Counted from the stretch's first letter, positions 7,292-17,470 are shown. The stretch: 64,000 nucleotides of DNA from Methanolobus psychrotolerans (GCF_002243045.1 NZ_MBKP01000040.1:1-64000); one strand, 5' to 3'. Program-made: numbers and translations. The notes: generated by a model from the sequence alone, not told the origin.

Positions 7292-8770
7292 TTACTTCTC
7301 TCCCTCAGCTTTAATCCTCCCCACCAACTCCCCCGCACTCTCATACCCCCTCCCCTCCTCCCTTGCGATCTCCGCCTCTGTCGGCACAAGCTCCCCAGAG
7401 AACGCCTTTGCAAGAATGGACTGCCTGAGCCTCTCAGTCTTCTCCCTGGCTGCTGCAACTTTAGCTTCCACGGAGTCGGCAAAGCCAAAGAGCGCATCGA
7501 CCCGCCGGACGATTTCCTGCTGTTCGGGGAGAGAGCAGAAGGGAACACTTAATGACTTCAACTCACCTGAATTGATATTGTTTACTCCACTTGTCGACTT
7601 TGCTTTTAATTCTATTTGCTGGCGTAGATTTCTCGAAGAGAAACAATACAGCAAATATTTAGATTCAATATGTGAGGCGATAGGTCTTAGTCGTATTAAG
7701 TAGCCAGCATAGAGATATTTTTCATCTTGTCTTCTAATCAGTGCACATTTTCCAACCAAATCTACACTGCCATTGGACCTAATAGTAAGTATGTCCCCTT
7801 CTTTCAACTGGTAGCTTTCTTCTTCAGAAGGGCTAAATTGGGCATACTTCATATCTAAATCGTTTACTGAGCCATTTACAATATTTGGTATTCTAAGAAC
7901 TCCTCTACCTGTCATGTTGGAGTCACACTTTTTTGATGTTCCGTACTTAGGCTCCTCAATTAAACTGCCAAGTTTACTCCACTGCCACTCCTTCGATATC
8001 TCTGGTAACTCTTCAATATCTTCCGTGGTTAGAGACTTCACAGTTTTAATCTTCTTGCCGGTGTTTCCTTCAGCTTGTTCCTGCTCTCTTTGAATTTTCA
8101 CCATTAAATCCTTTGCATTTAGGAGGTTAGATTGTTGTTCCCTCCAGTAACTTGTTAGATTTCCAGTATAAGCAGCCGCCAGCACCGCCTGCCTGAAAGC
8201 CTTCATGATTTCCGGCACTCTGTCAAGCCTCTCACTTGTCGCATCCATACGGGCGAATAGCGCCTCGATTGCTGCGACTATGCGGTGCTGTTCTGGAGTT
8301 GGTGGCATGCATATTGGTATTGTTTTAGCACGGCTTCCAGATACCTCTTTGAATGTAGATCCACTACCCATAGATTCAATCAATGGTCTTTTGAACTTTA
8401 ACCAAAAATAAACATATTCAGGTACTACTCCGCCTTTGCAAACAAAGCTTTTGAAACCTTGATTTGTGCATAGTGGATTTGAAGCTATTGCAAGGTAACC
8501 TATGGGTGCTCTGCTGGACATAAGGACTGTTCCGGCGGGCATTATTCTAGCCGAACAGGATTTCAGTCCGCTTTCACTAAGTGAACGTTTTCCTTTTGAA
8601 ATATACATTTTTGTATATTCACTAAGATCTGCCGGAGTAATCCATGAAATTCCGTTTTCAGTGAAATAGCTAGGCTCTGAAGTAGTTGGTGTTCCACCAC
8701 CTACAATAGTTGACAGATCGCCCATTTCATACTCTGCCCACCCTTCCGGCAATTCACTCTTCTGCTGCAT
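7292..8770 (-). CDS. hsdS: Type I restriction-modification specificity subunit HsdS
   Basis: HsdS chooses the DNA target for the type I complex. The protein has the classic duplicated plan: a first target-recognition domain opening with LPEGWAEYEMGDL, a first conserved helix with PPTPEQHRIVAAIEALFARMD, and a second recognition domain from about residue 265. A second helix follows with SLPEQQEIVRRVDALFGFAD, and a closing segment with GELVPTE. I chose the ATG at 8770 (MQQKSELPEGW); a TTG at 8791 would add seven residues. The start overlaps the end of hsdM, so the two are translationally coupled. The two half-sites recognised cannot be read from sequence alone. Confidence 0.95.
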   Translation of the reverse strand: MQQKSELPEGWAEYEMGDLSTIVGGGTPTTSEPSYFTENGISWITPADLSEYTKMYISKGKRSLSESGLKSCSARIMPAGTVLMSSRAPIGYLAIASNPLCTNQGFKSFVCKGGVVPEYVYFWLKFKRPLIESMGSGSTFKEVSGSRAKTIPICMPPTPEQHRIVAAIEALFARMDATSERLDRVPEIMKAFRQAVLAAAYTGNLTSYWREQQSNLLNAKDLMVKIQREQEQAEGNTGKKIKTVKSLTTEDIEELPEISKEWQWSKLGSLIEEPKYGTSKKCDSNMTGRGVLRIPNIVNGSVNDLDMKYAQFSPSEEESYQLKEGDILTIRSNGSVDLVGKCALIRRQDEKYLYAGYLIRLRPIASHIESKYLLYCFSSRNLRQQIELKAKSTSGVNNINSGELKSLSVPFCSLPEQQEIVRRVDALFGFADSVEAKVAAAREKTERLRQSILAKAFSGELVPTEAEIAREEGRGYESAGELVGRIKAEGEK

Positions 8771-10178
8771 AGCCGTTCCCCATGAGGTCAAGGATTGCGT
8801 TCAACTCGGCGACGGCGGACTCGAGCTCGTCGATGGCTTCGGCGGCAAGCTCCACGGGGTCGGGCATGTCGTCGGTGTCGCTCAGGGACTCGTCACGCAG
8901 CCACTTGAGGGAATCGATCTTGTAGTCACGCTCCCGGAGCTCGGAGATGTGGAACCTGTGCCAGCGGTCCTCAGGGGAGTCTTTGGGGTCACGGGGTGAC
9001 CTGCCGTTGGGGTCGGTGCCGAAGCACTTCTCAAACTGTGCGAAATGCTCCCTGGTAAGCGGGCGGTCCTTCTTTGTGATCTTGGGGACATTGGTGCGGC
9101 AGTCGTAGACCCATGTGTGGTCTGTGGGAATGCCTTTGGTGAAGAATATCACGTTGGTCTTCGTGCCCGGGGAGTATGGCGTGAAAGTGCCGTCAGGTAA
9201 TCTCAGGACGGTGTGCAGGTCGCAGTCCTCGCAGAGCACTTTAAAAACCTCACCCGCCTTATCAGCAAAAAGAACGTTGTCAGGAACAACAATAGCTGCC
9301 CTGCCGCCGGGTGTCAGGATGGTCATAACATGCTGGATGAAATTGAGCTGCTTGTTGGAGGTCTCCACCACAAAATCCTCACGCACAGGAGACTGGTTGG
9401 CACCCTTTGTTCCGAAGGGCGGATTCGTAAGTATCACGTTGAACTTCTTGGCATCAGGGATCTCATAAATAGAGTCCCCGAGTTTTATTTCAGGTTCAAT
9501 GCCGTGCAGGTACAGGTTCATGAGAGCCAGCCTGCGCGGGCGCTCCACAAGCTCCTGTCCGTAGTACGTACTGTAGCGAATGCGTTTTGCAAGATCGCGG
9601 TCCAGTGCTCCTCCCGAGGTCATCTCCTTCAACCATTCGTAGGCGCATACAAGGAACCCGCTCGTACCGCATGCAGGGTCCATGATCGAGAAATCCCTCT
9701 GACCGCGCGGGTCAGGTTTCATGCACCTCACGATCATCTGGATAACAATACGCGGAGTAAAATACTGGCCTGCTCCCTTCTTGCCCTCGCTGGCAGCCTT
9801 CTCCAGCAGGCCCTCAAAAGCCATGGCCTTCACATCAATGTCAAGCCCTGTCCACTCCGTCTCATCTATAAGCGAGATCATCTTCTTGAGACTCACAGGG
9901 TTATGGAAGCGGGATAGAGCACCTGCAAAAACATCTCCAAGCAGGCCATCCTGCTTACCAAGCTTTCTGAGCGCATCACTATAATGTTCAGTGAGTTCTG
10001 TTCCCGAATGTTCCTTAAGGGATTTCCAGCCGCAGGCTTCCGGCATTTCGATATCTCGCTCATCGGCCATCTTCAAAAAGAGCAGGTAAGTGATTTGTTC
10101 TATATAATCTCCGTAATCAATGCCTTCATGCCTTAAAGTATGGCAAAAACCCCATAATTTTTGTACAATATCGCTCAT
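8754..10178 (-). CDS. hsdM: Type I restriction-modification DNA methyltransferase HsdM
   Basis: HsdM is the N6-adenine methyltransferase subunit. Residues 1-130 form the helical HsdM N-terminal domain. GQYFTPR at 137-143 and DPACGTSGF at 167-175 bind S-adenosylmethionine. NPPF at 252-255 is the catalytic motif IV. The length of 474 residues is normal. The ATG overlaps the hsdR stop by four bases (ATGA type), and the 3' end overlaps hsdS, so the three genes form one operon read from hsdR. All motifs are intact. Confidence 0.96.
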   Translation of the reverse strand: MSDIVQKLWGFCHTLRHEGIDYGDYIEQITYLLFLKMADERDIEMPEACGWKSLKEHSGTELTEHYSDALRKLGKQDGLLGDVFAGALSRFHNPVSLKKMISLIDETEWTGLDIDVKAMAFEGLLEKAASEGKKGAGQYFTPRIVIQMIVRCMKPDPRGQRDFSIMDPACGTSGFLVCAYEWLKEMTSGGALDRDLAKRIRYSTYYGQELVERPRRLALMNLYLHGIEPEIKLGDSIYEIPDAKKFNVILTNPPFGTKGANQSPVREDFVVETSNKQLNFIQHVMTILTPGGRAAIVVPDNVLFADKAGEVFKVLCEDCDLHTVLRLPDGTFTPYSPGTKTNVIFFTKGIPTDHTWVYDCRTNVPKITKKDRPLTREHFAQFEKCFGTDPNGRSPRDPKDSPEDRWHRFHISELRERDYKIDSLKWLRDESLSDTDDMPDPVELAAEAIDELESAVAELNAILDLMGNGYAAEE

Positions 10179-12853
10179 GCTGCAACTGCCCTGTTAAAAT
10201 CTGACATTAAATTCACAAGTTCGCCTTCAAAGACACGGTTGGCTTTGTTCCATCCACCATAATCAACAAACACCGGGATAGAATCAAAGTCATCTTTATC
10301 TATTGAGAGGTTTGCTATTAGGTGCGATTTGATGCGTTCAAGCCATAAAAGCTGATCTGTTGTAAAACTCTTTCCAGTCGTAACTTTGTCAAAAGCATTG
10401 CTCACACGTTCTTCTGCTGTAAATAAAATCTCTTCTTCATGAGCAGCATGTTTTATCATCGAAATGATGTCTACAAGGGCTTTGTTATATTTGACGGCAT
10501 GAGCCCTCTGAAGGTTCTCAACTGTGAATCTCTGCTGAGAGGATTCTAGTTTCTTTTTCAACTCTTCAAGAGCATCTGTGCTCCACTCCTGCGGACGGTC
10601 AAGAAGAATACTGATAGCGGCTATCTTTTCAGGATTCTCCTTTACAAAGCCTGAGAACAATTCCAGATAATCATCCGGTTTATATTCGTTACCTGAAGCA
10701 TCTCTTACTATCCATGTAGATGAAACCTCGTCACTCGTTCCATAATCTACATAAAATGTCTTTCTTGGTCGTGGATAGTTCTCAAGCAGATTCAAAAAGT
10801 CCTTATTCCTTAGAAGTTCCATAGTTGCGGTAAAATCCTCTTCAAGCCTTCTTTCAAGAGAGATTGCAAAGCTCTTGAGATCTCCTTTCTCAACAAAAGC
10901 ACTGAACATATCACGTGCTTCCCCGCTCATTTCTTTGTCTATCCTGTTAAATCGCTTTGTAAGGATACGTGTATTATATTTCCTGTCCCGGTTGTTCCAG
11001 ATGTCTTCAATAACCCTACTAATAGGCTTGACCTCTTTTTGTGGCGGTTCTGCCGTCACACCTGTAACGGATTTAAAGTAATCAAAGAGAGTTCCTCCGA
11101 AGCAATCAAAAACCACAAAATGAGATTTATCAGGATAATGTTCCCCTTTTCGTGTTCCTCTTCCCATCATCTGCTCAAAGAGGATTCGTGACTTAACAGA
11201 ACGCAAGAAAACTATGTATTCAATATCTGGAATATCGACTCCTGTTGAGAGAAGATCAACAGTCACAGCAATTCCAGGCATCTTTCTGTTCCTGAATTCT
11301 CTTATCCTCTGCAAAGGGCGGTCTACCTTTCCAGTTATCTTCTGAACAAAAGAATCGCCTCTGCCAAAGACATCCCTTGCAAGATCAACTATTTGGTCAG
11401 CATGAGAAGTAAAAGGTAAATCCTGTACTGCAAAAATCAATGTTTTCGGGAAACGTCCATATCTCTTTTCATGCTCATCAGCATAACGTTTTATTTCTTC
11501 AAGGATCTTCTTGTTTGAATCAATAGACGTAATCTCTCGTTCTATTTTCTCAACTGAAAATTCCCTTTCATCCTCAAGCATGTCAATATCACGAAGTCCG
11601 GTCTCTGGGTCTATTACTTCAACAGATTCCCCTTCATGAAGGAAAATACCATTCATACGAACACCGGATTCTAAGGCTACAATATCATAATCAACAAGAT
11701 AACCTTCACTTACAGCCTTATCATAACTGTATTTGTAAACAATTTCCTTGAAATATGCAGATGTGTGAGCGGCAGGAGTAGCTGTAAGTCCTATCTTTAT
11801 AGCGTCAAAGTGATCAAGTGTCTTTCTCCATGTGGAGATTTCCTGTGCAGAGTAACCCCTGTGACATTCATCTGCAATAATTAGATCAAAAGCATGAATT
11901 GGAATATCAAGTTGTCCTGCATCTTCATCTTCGCTTTCATCACAACATGAGAATACAGATGTTTTTCCAAACAGGTTAATAGTCGTTCGCTGGATTGTGG
12001 ATACATATACAAAACTGTGTTCTGGTTTGGGGTCAGTCAGGTAAGATTCAGGCATTGCATTTACATCAAAAGCCTCATCCTCTCCAAGATCTCCCCGTTG
12101 AAAACGCTGGCTATAAACTTCATAGGTCTTATCGAACTTTAAACCCTGTTCAGTTTCAAAAGATGAAAAAGCCCTAACAGCCTGTGCAGCAAGAGCCCTT
12201 CTATCTACTAAGAACAAAACCCTTTTAGCGACACCTGCTTTCATCAATCGATAGATAAGATTAACAACAGTGAACGTTTTTCCTGTTCCTGTTGCCATTG
12301 CAAGCATCATTGTTCTTTTCTTATTGGTAATAGCCTTCCCAACAGAATCACACGCTTCACATTGGTATGGTCTCATATATTGATTATCTGGAATGGAAAA
12401 GAAGCTAGTTATTGTCTCATCAACATCAAATTTTAGCCCTTCAATTAGAGCTTCTGGTGTGTGAAAACCTGATACTCTTCTAGAGCGATTCAGAGGATTA
12501 CGAACATCATGATACCATATTTCTGTGCCATTTGTTGAATACAAAAACGGAACTTTAAACTCATCAAAATTAAACCCACTATTAGACACTCCTTTTGAGT
12601 ATCTTTCTGCCTGTGTGAGGACATTTTGTGGTCCTAAAGTGACTTTCTTGGCTTCAATGATTCCAAGTATCTTCCCGTCTATGCATAACGCATAATCAGC
12701 AGGACCATTATCAGTAGGATATTCCTCTACTGCACATTTATTGTACTCTGATATCTTCTTAGCGTTGTCATACAGTACAATCTTCCAACCATCTGCAACC
12801 AGCAAAGGATCAATAAGTTTTTTCCTTGTCTGCTTTTCGGTGAGATTTTGCAT
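10175..12853 (-). CDS. hsdR: Type I restriction endonuclease subunit HsdR (EcoEI-like)
   Basis: HsdR is the ATP-driven translocase and nuclease of the complex. The N-terminal nuclease core shows Asp53 followed by IIEAKK at 65-70, a PD-ExK arrangement. The helicase follows with Walker A ATGTGKT at 187-193, DECH at 328-331, the TATP motif, and the later STGVDIP and QMMGRGTR motifs. The C-terminal third resembles the EcoEI-type domain. At 892 residues it is full length and first in the hsdRMS operon. A TATA-rich stretch lies just upstream (12890-12935). The system should protect against unmodified incoming DNA. Confidence 0.96.
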   Translation of the reverse strand: MQNLTEKQTRKKLIDPLLVADGWKIVLYDNAKKISEYNKCAVEEYPTDNGPADYALCIDGKILGIIEAKKVTLGPQNVLTQAERYSKGVSNSGFNFDEFKVPFLYSTNGTEIWYHDVRNPLNRSRRVSGFHTPEALIEGLKFDVDETITSFFSIPDNQYMRPYQCEACDSVGKAITNKKRTMMLAMATGTGKTFTVVNLIYRLMKAGVAKRVLFLVDRRALAAQAVRAFSSFETEQGLKFDKTYEVYSQRFQRGDLGEDEAFDVNAMPESYLTDPKPEHSFVYVSTIQRTTINLFGKTSVFSCCDESEDEDAGQLDIPIHAFDLIIADECHRGYSAQEISTWRKTLDHFDAIKIGLTATPAAHTSAYFKEIVYKYSYDKAVSEGYLVDYDIVALESGVRMNGIFLHEGESVEVIDPETGLRDIDMLEDEREFSVEKIEREITSIDSNKKILEEIKRYADEHEKRYGRFPKTLIFAVQDLPFTSHADQIVDLARDVFGRGDSFVQKITGKVDRPLQRIREFRNRKMPGIAVTVDLLSTGVDIPDIEYIVFLRSVKSRILFEQMMGRGTRKGEHYPDKSHFVVFDCFGGTLFDYFKSVTGVTAEPPQKEVKPISRVIEDIWNNRDRKYNTRILTKRFNRIDKEMSGEARDMFSAFVEKGDLKSFAISLERRLEEDFTATMELLRNKDFLNLLENYPRPRKTFYVDYGTSDEVSSTWIVRDASGNEYKPDDYLELFSGFVKENPEKIAAISILLDRPQEWSTDALEELKKKLESSQQRFTVENLQRAHAVKYNKALVDIISMIKHAAHEEEILFTAEERVSNAFDKVTTGKSFTTDQLLWLERIKSHLIANLSIDKDDFDSIPVFVDYGGWNKANRVFEGELVNLMSDFNRAVAA

Positions 12854-13025
12854 TGAAATTCCTCGATAGTGGAAGCAAATAAACTTTACAACATATTCTA
12901 TTTACGGATATAAATAAGTTCATAGTGAAAATATTAAGTGAATTGAGATATAACAGGATGGCAGGAGTTGAAGATGTCGAATGTAATTCTACATAAAAAG
13001 GAGTGAAGTTTACTTTTGGAGAGGT

Positions 13026-14168
13026 TTAATTAATTATTTCAGCAATTAAACGTTTTAGAATTTCACTGTACAGATTGTTTCGCAATTCTTTTGAAGAAAT
13101 CAATTCATCAGAATGAGTTAATTCATCTCCTTTTTCTGGAAATTCTGTCGCTTCGGTGAGCATATCATCAAATAAGTTCCTAAATTTGGAGCTTGCAAAT
13201 TGAGGAATTACTTCAGAAATAATATTGATGTTACTTATTGCTGTTATTCCGAATTCTTTAAAATCAATTTCATCTTTAATTTTCTTCACGATTGTTTTTA
13301 TTGTTTCTTCGGTTTCAAAAAAAGAACTATAAGCCTTAATTAATTCTTCTTTCCGCTTTTTATCCGTTTCACACATGTTTTCAATAGTTTGAAATTTTTG
13401 ATTTGAATCTTGAGGAGAATAATTTACATTGATTAAACCAGTAGTCCGGGTTTTTCTCATAATCGTTTTTAGCATTTTTACTGCATCATCATCTCTTGCT
13501 ATTGATTTCAAATAATCAATTGTTTGTATTTTAGGATCGACACTGTTATTAATCCAATTTTTTAAAGCTTTATCATTATTATCGTCTAAGCTTTGATAAA
13601 ATTCATCAAATGATGTTTCCTCGTTTAAGATATTTGTTATTATTTTTGTGTTCATAGCCATTTTTATGGCTATTTTATCTTCATAACGTTTCAAAGAAAA
13701 CTGAAAAATCCCAAGCAAAATTCCAAAAATTGCTATAACCTGATAAAATATAGCATTCGGTGCAATTTTCAAAACATCAATCCAAAAGAAAAAACCAAAA
13801 ACTGAAAGCCAAATAAAGTAAACAGGGAATAACTCATATAACGTGTTAAAGAACGTTTGCTTCATTAAAACAACACAGTACTTTAGACTAAGCAATTTAC
13901 CAACACTTACTTTTATAGTCTTTTTATTAGCTGGATCTTTTGCAGGATCCTTATTTTTCGAGAAAAGTCTTTCTTTTAAAGAATAATGTGCCCAAATTGT
14001 GAAATCTGCTTTAAATATGAGTAAAGAAATAAAAATAGGAGCTATATATGCGAAAATTGGAACTTCGGATATAAAATGATTAAAAAAGATTAATGAAATT
14101 AAATTTGCAAATAAAAAACCTAGAAAAGATAAAAATCTCAAAATAGAGATAGTATTTACCATAGTCAT
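13026..14168 (-). CDS. AT-rich membrane protein of unknown function beside the RM operon
   Basis: I do not recognise this 380-residue protein. Four hydrophobic helices lie in the first 165 residues (for example near 8-33, 37-53, 112-135 and 138-156). They are followed by about 215 hydrophilic, mostly helical residues predicted to face the cytoplasm. Base composition is clearly more AT-rich than the neighbouring genes, which suggests foreign origin. It lies between tRNA-Leu and hsdR on the same strand, about 170 bases from hsdR, so it could be cargo of the same island. A membrane-anchored helical protein next to a restriction system could be an accessory defence gene, but that is only inference from position. 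Confidence 0.65.
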   Translation of the reverse strand: MTMVNTISILRFLSFLGFLFANLISLIFFNHFISEVPIFAYIAPIFISLLIFKADFTIWAHYSLKERLFSKNKDPAKDPANKKTIKVSVGKLLSLKYCVVLMKQTFFNTLYELFPVYFIWLSVFGFFFWIDVLKIAPNAIFYQVIAIFGILLGIFQFSLKRYEDKIAIKMAMNTKIITNILNEETSFDEFYQSLDDNNDKALKNWINNSVDPKIQTIDYLKSIARDDDAVKMLKTIMRKTRTTGLINVNYSPQDSNQKFQTIENMCETDKKRKEELIKAYSSFFETEETIKTIVKKIKDEIDFKEFGITAISNINIISEVIPQFASSKFRNLFDDMLTEATEFPEKGDELTHSDELISSKELRNNLYSEILKRLIAEIIN

Positions 14169-14327
14169 TTACCAAGTATTTTTAATGTTGTGTATTGATT
14201 CTCTTTGGTATAAATAATTTTTTCATGAGATAAATTGACGAAATATATAAAATGAGATTTATTAGTATGATATAGATAATTTTTAAGCGTACACTTTTTT
14301 CTTGTTAACTATATCCCAAAAACCAAG

Positions 14328-14412
14328 TGCGAGGGGAGGGATTCGAACCCTCGAAATCCTTCGATACTGGATCTTAAGTCCAGCGCCTTTGACCTGGCTG
14401 GGCGACCCTCGC
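14328..14412 (-). tRNA. tRNA-Leu, anticodon UAA
   Basis: Read on the minus strand, the acceptor stem GCGAGGG pairs with CCCTCGC. The anticodon loop CTTAAGA gives anticodon UAA. A long variable arm (ATCGAAGGATTT region) marks a class II leucine tRNA, and the T loop GGTTCGAATCC is canonical. The discriminator base is A, and CCA is not encoded. The gene is 85 bases without CCA. The side 3' of the tRNA leads into the AT-rich membrane gene and the restriction operon, the usual place for integrated DNA. Confidence 0.95.
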
Positions 14413-14489
14413 AGTTAGAATAAGTGTGGTGTGCCGGTCCTTTTGTTTTAAACACGAGATAATAACAATTAAGTTACTTAAGTCTTATT

Positions 14490-15254
14490 ATGTCAGGTAT
14501 GGAAATCACGTTTCTTGGAACAGGAGTTGGCATACCTCAGGCTGGCAGGGTACAGTCTGGTGTGCTTATGGATATAGAGGACAAGACATTGCTTTTTGAT
14601 TGCGGGTGCGGTGTTCTTGGCAGAATATATGAGAGCGGGCATGCTCATAAGGATATAGAAGGCATCGTGCTCACGCACCTTCACCTTGATCATGTGAGTG
14701 ATGTACTGGCGCTTATCAAGGCCAACTGGCTTGTGGGGCGCACGGACATGCGGCTATACGGGCCACAGGGCACCCGGGAATGGTTTGAGAAGACGTTGGA
14801 CGTCTACGACTATCTCAGGGACAGGTTCACCGTAGAAATAACGGAACTCTCGCCGGGGGATGAGTTCAAACCCGGAGGTGCCGATTGCAGTATCAGGTGT
14901 GCAAAGACCGTTCACACCGGCAACTCCCTGGCATACCGGATCGAAAGCAAGGGCAAAAGCGTGGTCTACACAGGGGATACTGAACCATGTGAAGCAGTAA
15001 TGGAACTGGCAGAGGGTGCGGATGTACTCATACACGAATGCTCCTTCCCGTTGGGTTTTCCAATGACCAACCACACCACTCCTGACATGTTAACTCTCAT
15101 GATGGAAGAATACCCTCTCAACGTCAGGGAACTGTACCTGACACACATCTATCCTCACATGCAGGGACATGAGAGAGAGGCTGTCGATCACATAAGGAAA
15201 TATTTTGACGGCAAAGTGATGATCGCAAAGGACCTGATGGAGATCAAGCTCTGA
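14490..15254 (+). CDS. MBL-fold hydrolase, RNase Z-like
   Basis: The 254-residue metallo-beta-lactamase-fold protein has the zinc motif THLHLDH at 62-68, a later conserved His in VHTGNSLAYR, GDTEP and HECSF. A closing histidine appears in YLTHIYPH. The opening MEITFLGTG and the overall order match ribonuclease Z and its close homologues, which trim the 3' end of tRNA precursors. The exosite arm typical of tRNA-processing RNase Z is not obvious, so a related hydrolase role is possible. The ATG at 14490 follows a T/A-rich leader. It is the first plus-strand gene after the divergent tRNA-Leu. Confidence 0.85.
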   Translation: MSGMEITFLGTGVGIPQAGRVQSGVLMDIEDKTLLFDCGCGVLGRIYESGHAHKDIEGIVLTHLHLDHVSDVLALIKANWLVGRTDMRLYGPQGTREWFEKTLDVYDYLRDRFTVEITELSPGDEFKPGGADCSIRCAKTVHTGNSLAYRIESKGKSVVYTGDTEPCEAVMELAEGADVLIHECSFPLGFPMTNHTTPDMLTLMMEEYPLNVRELYLTHIYPHMQGHEREAVDHIRKYFDGKVMIAKDLMEIKL

Positions 15255-15304
15255 TCAGAAGCAAAGTGGGAATCAATTTTGAATTATAAACAAACTGATC
15301 CCTC

Positions 15305-16750
15305 TCATTTTTTCCAGAAAGCCGGCGTCAGTAATACCATTACAGTAAATACCTCAAGCCTTCCTATCCACATATTCGCAGTCAGGATCAACTTTCCCAG
15401 ATCAGGGATGTTGTCAAAGCTCTCCATGGGGCCTACAAGGCCAAGACCCGGTCCGACATTGCCAAGCGTTGCGATAGAGGCACTCAGGGCGGTGATAATA
15501 TCCATACCCATAAATACCAGCAATGTTGAACTGGCAAAGTAGATCACAATATAGATTACCAAAAACGACACGATGGAACTTATGATCTCTTCGGGTATTA
15601 TTTTATTATTGAAACGTATCGGCTTGACGGCTTTTGGGTGAATTGCCTTGAAAAGAGCATTATTAGCGTGTTTTAATAGCAGGAGCAAGCGCACCACTTT
15701 AAAACCACCTGACGTTGAGCCGGCACATCCTCCTATGAACATGAGCAAAAAGAGTATGAACCTGGAGGAGTCCGGCCACATATTAAAATCTGCTGTTGCA
15801 TAGCCTGTGGTCGTAAGGATAGAGATCACGTGGAAACTGCTATACCTGAAAGCATCAGCAAGCGAATAGACCTCGCTGCTAAAGAGCATGAGGGCAAGTA
15901 GAAGAGTAGCAACGGCAATTATTATAAAGTAGAACCTGAACTCCTGATCATTTACCAGGCTTTTCCTGTCGGAAAATATTGTCTTATAGTGCAAGGCAAA
16001 GTTTGCCCCTCCAAGGAACATGAACACCATGAGAACTAACTCTACAAGAGGATTGCCAAAAGCTGCTATGCTATCAGAATAAGGGGAAAAACCAGAACAT
16101 GAGATAGAAGTGAATGTATGAGTGATAGCATCGTAAGGAGAAAGTCCTGCAATGCTAAGTATGATGAATTCAGTTGCAGTCAACACAACATAAACAAGCC
16201 ATAGGATCTTAGCGGTTCCTCTGATCCGCGGACGCAGCTTTTCCTCCTGCAGTATCGGAACCTCAGCACGGAACATCTGCCTTCCTGCAACACCAAGTTT
16301 TGGCAGGATAGCGATAAACAGCATGATTATTCCCATACCTCCCAGCCATTGGGTCATACTTCTCCAGAAAAGCAGGCTTTTGCTATGGCTCTCAATATCC
16401 TTTAGTGCCGTTGCTCCTGTAGCCGTTACCCCGGACATGGATTCGAACAGGGCATTTATAGGAGGTACACCCTCCAGTATATAAGGAAGGGAATAGATCA
16501 TTGCCGCAAGAAGCCATCCGAATGCTACAATGAAGAAACCTTCCTTTAGGTTCCATTCCTCTTCCTTTCTCTTAAAGAACAATGTAAAGAAAGATGCTAA
16601 AAGTACTGTAATTATAAGAGGAAAAACGAAAATGTGCAACGATTCTCCATAATAAACAGCAACTAATAATGGAAAGACCATAAACCCGGCAAGCAGCCAG
16701 AGAATTGGACCCAATACACCCAGAACTACATTAGCTCTCATGGTGGTCAC
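15305..16750 (-). CDS. trkH: TrkH-type potassium uptake protein
   Basis: The 481-residue membrane protein shows the four-pore-loop layout of Trk/Ktr/HKT transporters. Each loop has its key glycine: GVTATGATAL, SISCSGFS, LTTTGYATADF and TLGNVGPGLG. These form the K+ selectivity filter. Helices flank each loop, and the length is that of full TrkH. Uptake normally needs a TrkA-type nucleotide-binding partner; no trkA is adjacent here. An RCK-domain channel at 56778-57746 is far away and carries its own pore. The ATG at 16750 (MTTMRANVV) is accepted. Confidence 0.93.
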   Translation of the reverse strand: MTTMRANVVLGVLGPILWLLAGFMVFPLLVAVYYGESLHIFVFPLIITVLLASFFTLFFKRKEEEWNLKEGFFIVAFGWLLAAMIYSLPYILEGVPPINALFESMSGVTATGATALKDIESHSKSLLFWRSMTQWLGGMGIIMLFIAILPKLGVAGRQMFRAEVPILQEEKLRPRIRGTAKILWLVYVVLTATEFIILSIAGLSPYDAITHTFTSISCSGFSPYSDSIAAFGNPLVELVLMVFMFLGGANFALHYKTIFSDRKSLVNDQEFRFYFIIIAVATLLLALMLFSSEVYSLADAFRYSSFHVISILTTTGYATADFNMWPDSSRFILFLLMFIGGCAGSTSGGFKVVRLLLLLKHANNALFKAIHPKAVKPIRFNNKIIPEEIISSIVSFLVIYIVIYFASSTLLVFMGMDIITALSASIATLGNVGPGLGLVGPMESFDNIPDLGKLILTANMWIGRLEVFTVMVLLTPAFWKK

Positions 16751-16927
16751 AATACATCATATTTGTGTCTTCGTTCATGAGTACAGGCAAACAGGTCATG
16801 CACTTAAGAGTGTTTTCAATCCTTAATATAGATGTCCTGTTCTGCAAAGAATGAACCAAAACCCTGCACATTAGTTCTTTTGCCGGATCTCATAAAATAC
16901 ACATTGTAAAAAGCCAAATCTGTTATT

Positions 16928-17470
16928 TTACAATGATCCAAGAGCCTCAATAACTGCCTCGCCAAATTTCTCGGCACTAGCAGGATCACGCGCTGTAATT
17001 ATATTATCCGTGACGATGACATCTGCATCCTCATAGATGGCTCCACCCTTCTCAAGCTCCTTGATGCATGCGGGGTCCTTAAAAACAGTAGCTTTTTTGC
17101 CTTCAAGTACCCCTGCTCTTGCAAGTATAACAGGAGATACACAGATAGCAGCAACGATCTTCTCATGCTCAAAAGCGTCGGCAACAAGTTTCTGCAACTT
17201 CTTGTCCGGCCACAGTAGTTTTCTTGAACCAGAACCTCCTGAAATAACAATTGCGTCAAAATCTGAAATAATTACTTTATCTATAGGAACATCAGGCTTT
17301 ACAGTTCCACCAAGTGCTCCGGTAGCGTCATCTGTAGTCTTGCTTGCAATAGTAATAGAGATTCCCATATCCTCAAATAGATCAAGGGGCTCAAAAAACT
17401 CCTCATCCCGGAATCCTTCCTGTGCGACAACCATCAAAATTTTTTTACTATCTAAATACGATCCTGACAT
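16928..17470 (-). CDS. DJ-1/PfpI family protein
   Basis: The 180-residue protein has the DJ-1/PfpI fold pattern. A nucleophile elbow AAICVSPVILA places Cys110 where the catalytic cysteine belongs. An acidic pair at 23-24 (DEEFFEP) would tune it, and SGGSGSRK precedes. Members act as chaperone-like, glyoxalase-like or protease-like enzymes; the sequence does not decide which. It lies between trkH and the chemoreceptor on the same strand, with its own upstream region. Confidence 0.88.
   Translation of the reverse strand: MSGSYLDSKKILMVVAQEGFRDEEFFEPLDLFEDMGISITIASKTTDDATGALGGTVKPDVPIDKVIISDFDAIVISGGSGSRKLLWPDKKLQKLVADAFEHEKIVAAICVSPVILARAGVLEGKKATVFKDPACIKELEKGGAIYEDADVIVTDNIITARDPASAEKFGEAVIEALGSL

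Noticed and set aside
9213-9917. 234-residue plus-strand frame inside the hsdM region
   Set aside because: It is antisense to hsdM, which carries all methyltransferase motifs in the other direction.
14328-14412. Duplicate of the tRNA-Leu 3' end marking an attachment site
   Set aside because: I looked for a second copy of the T-arm/acceptor sequence on the island side (down to about 5000) and did not find one, so integration at this tRNA is only suggested by position.
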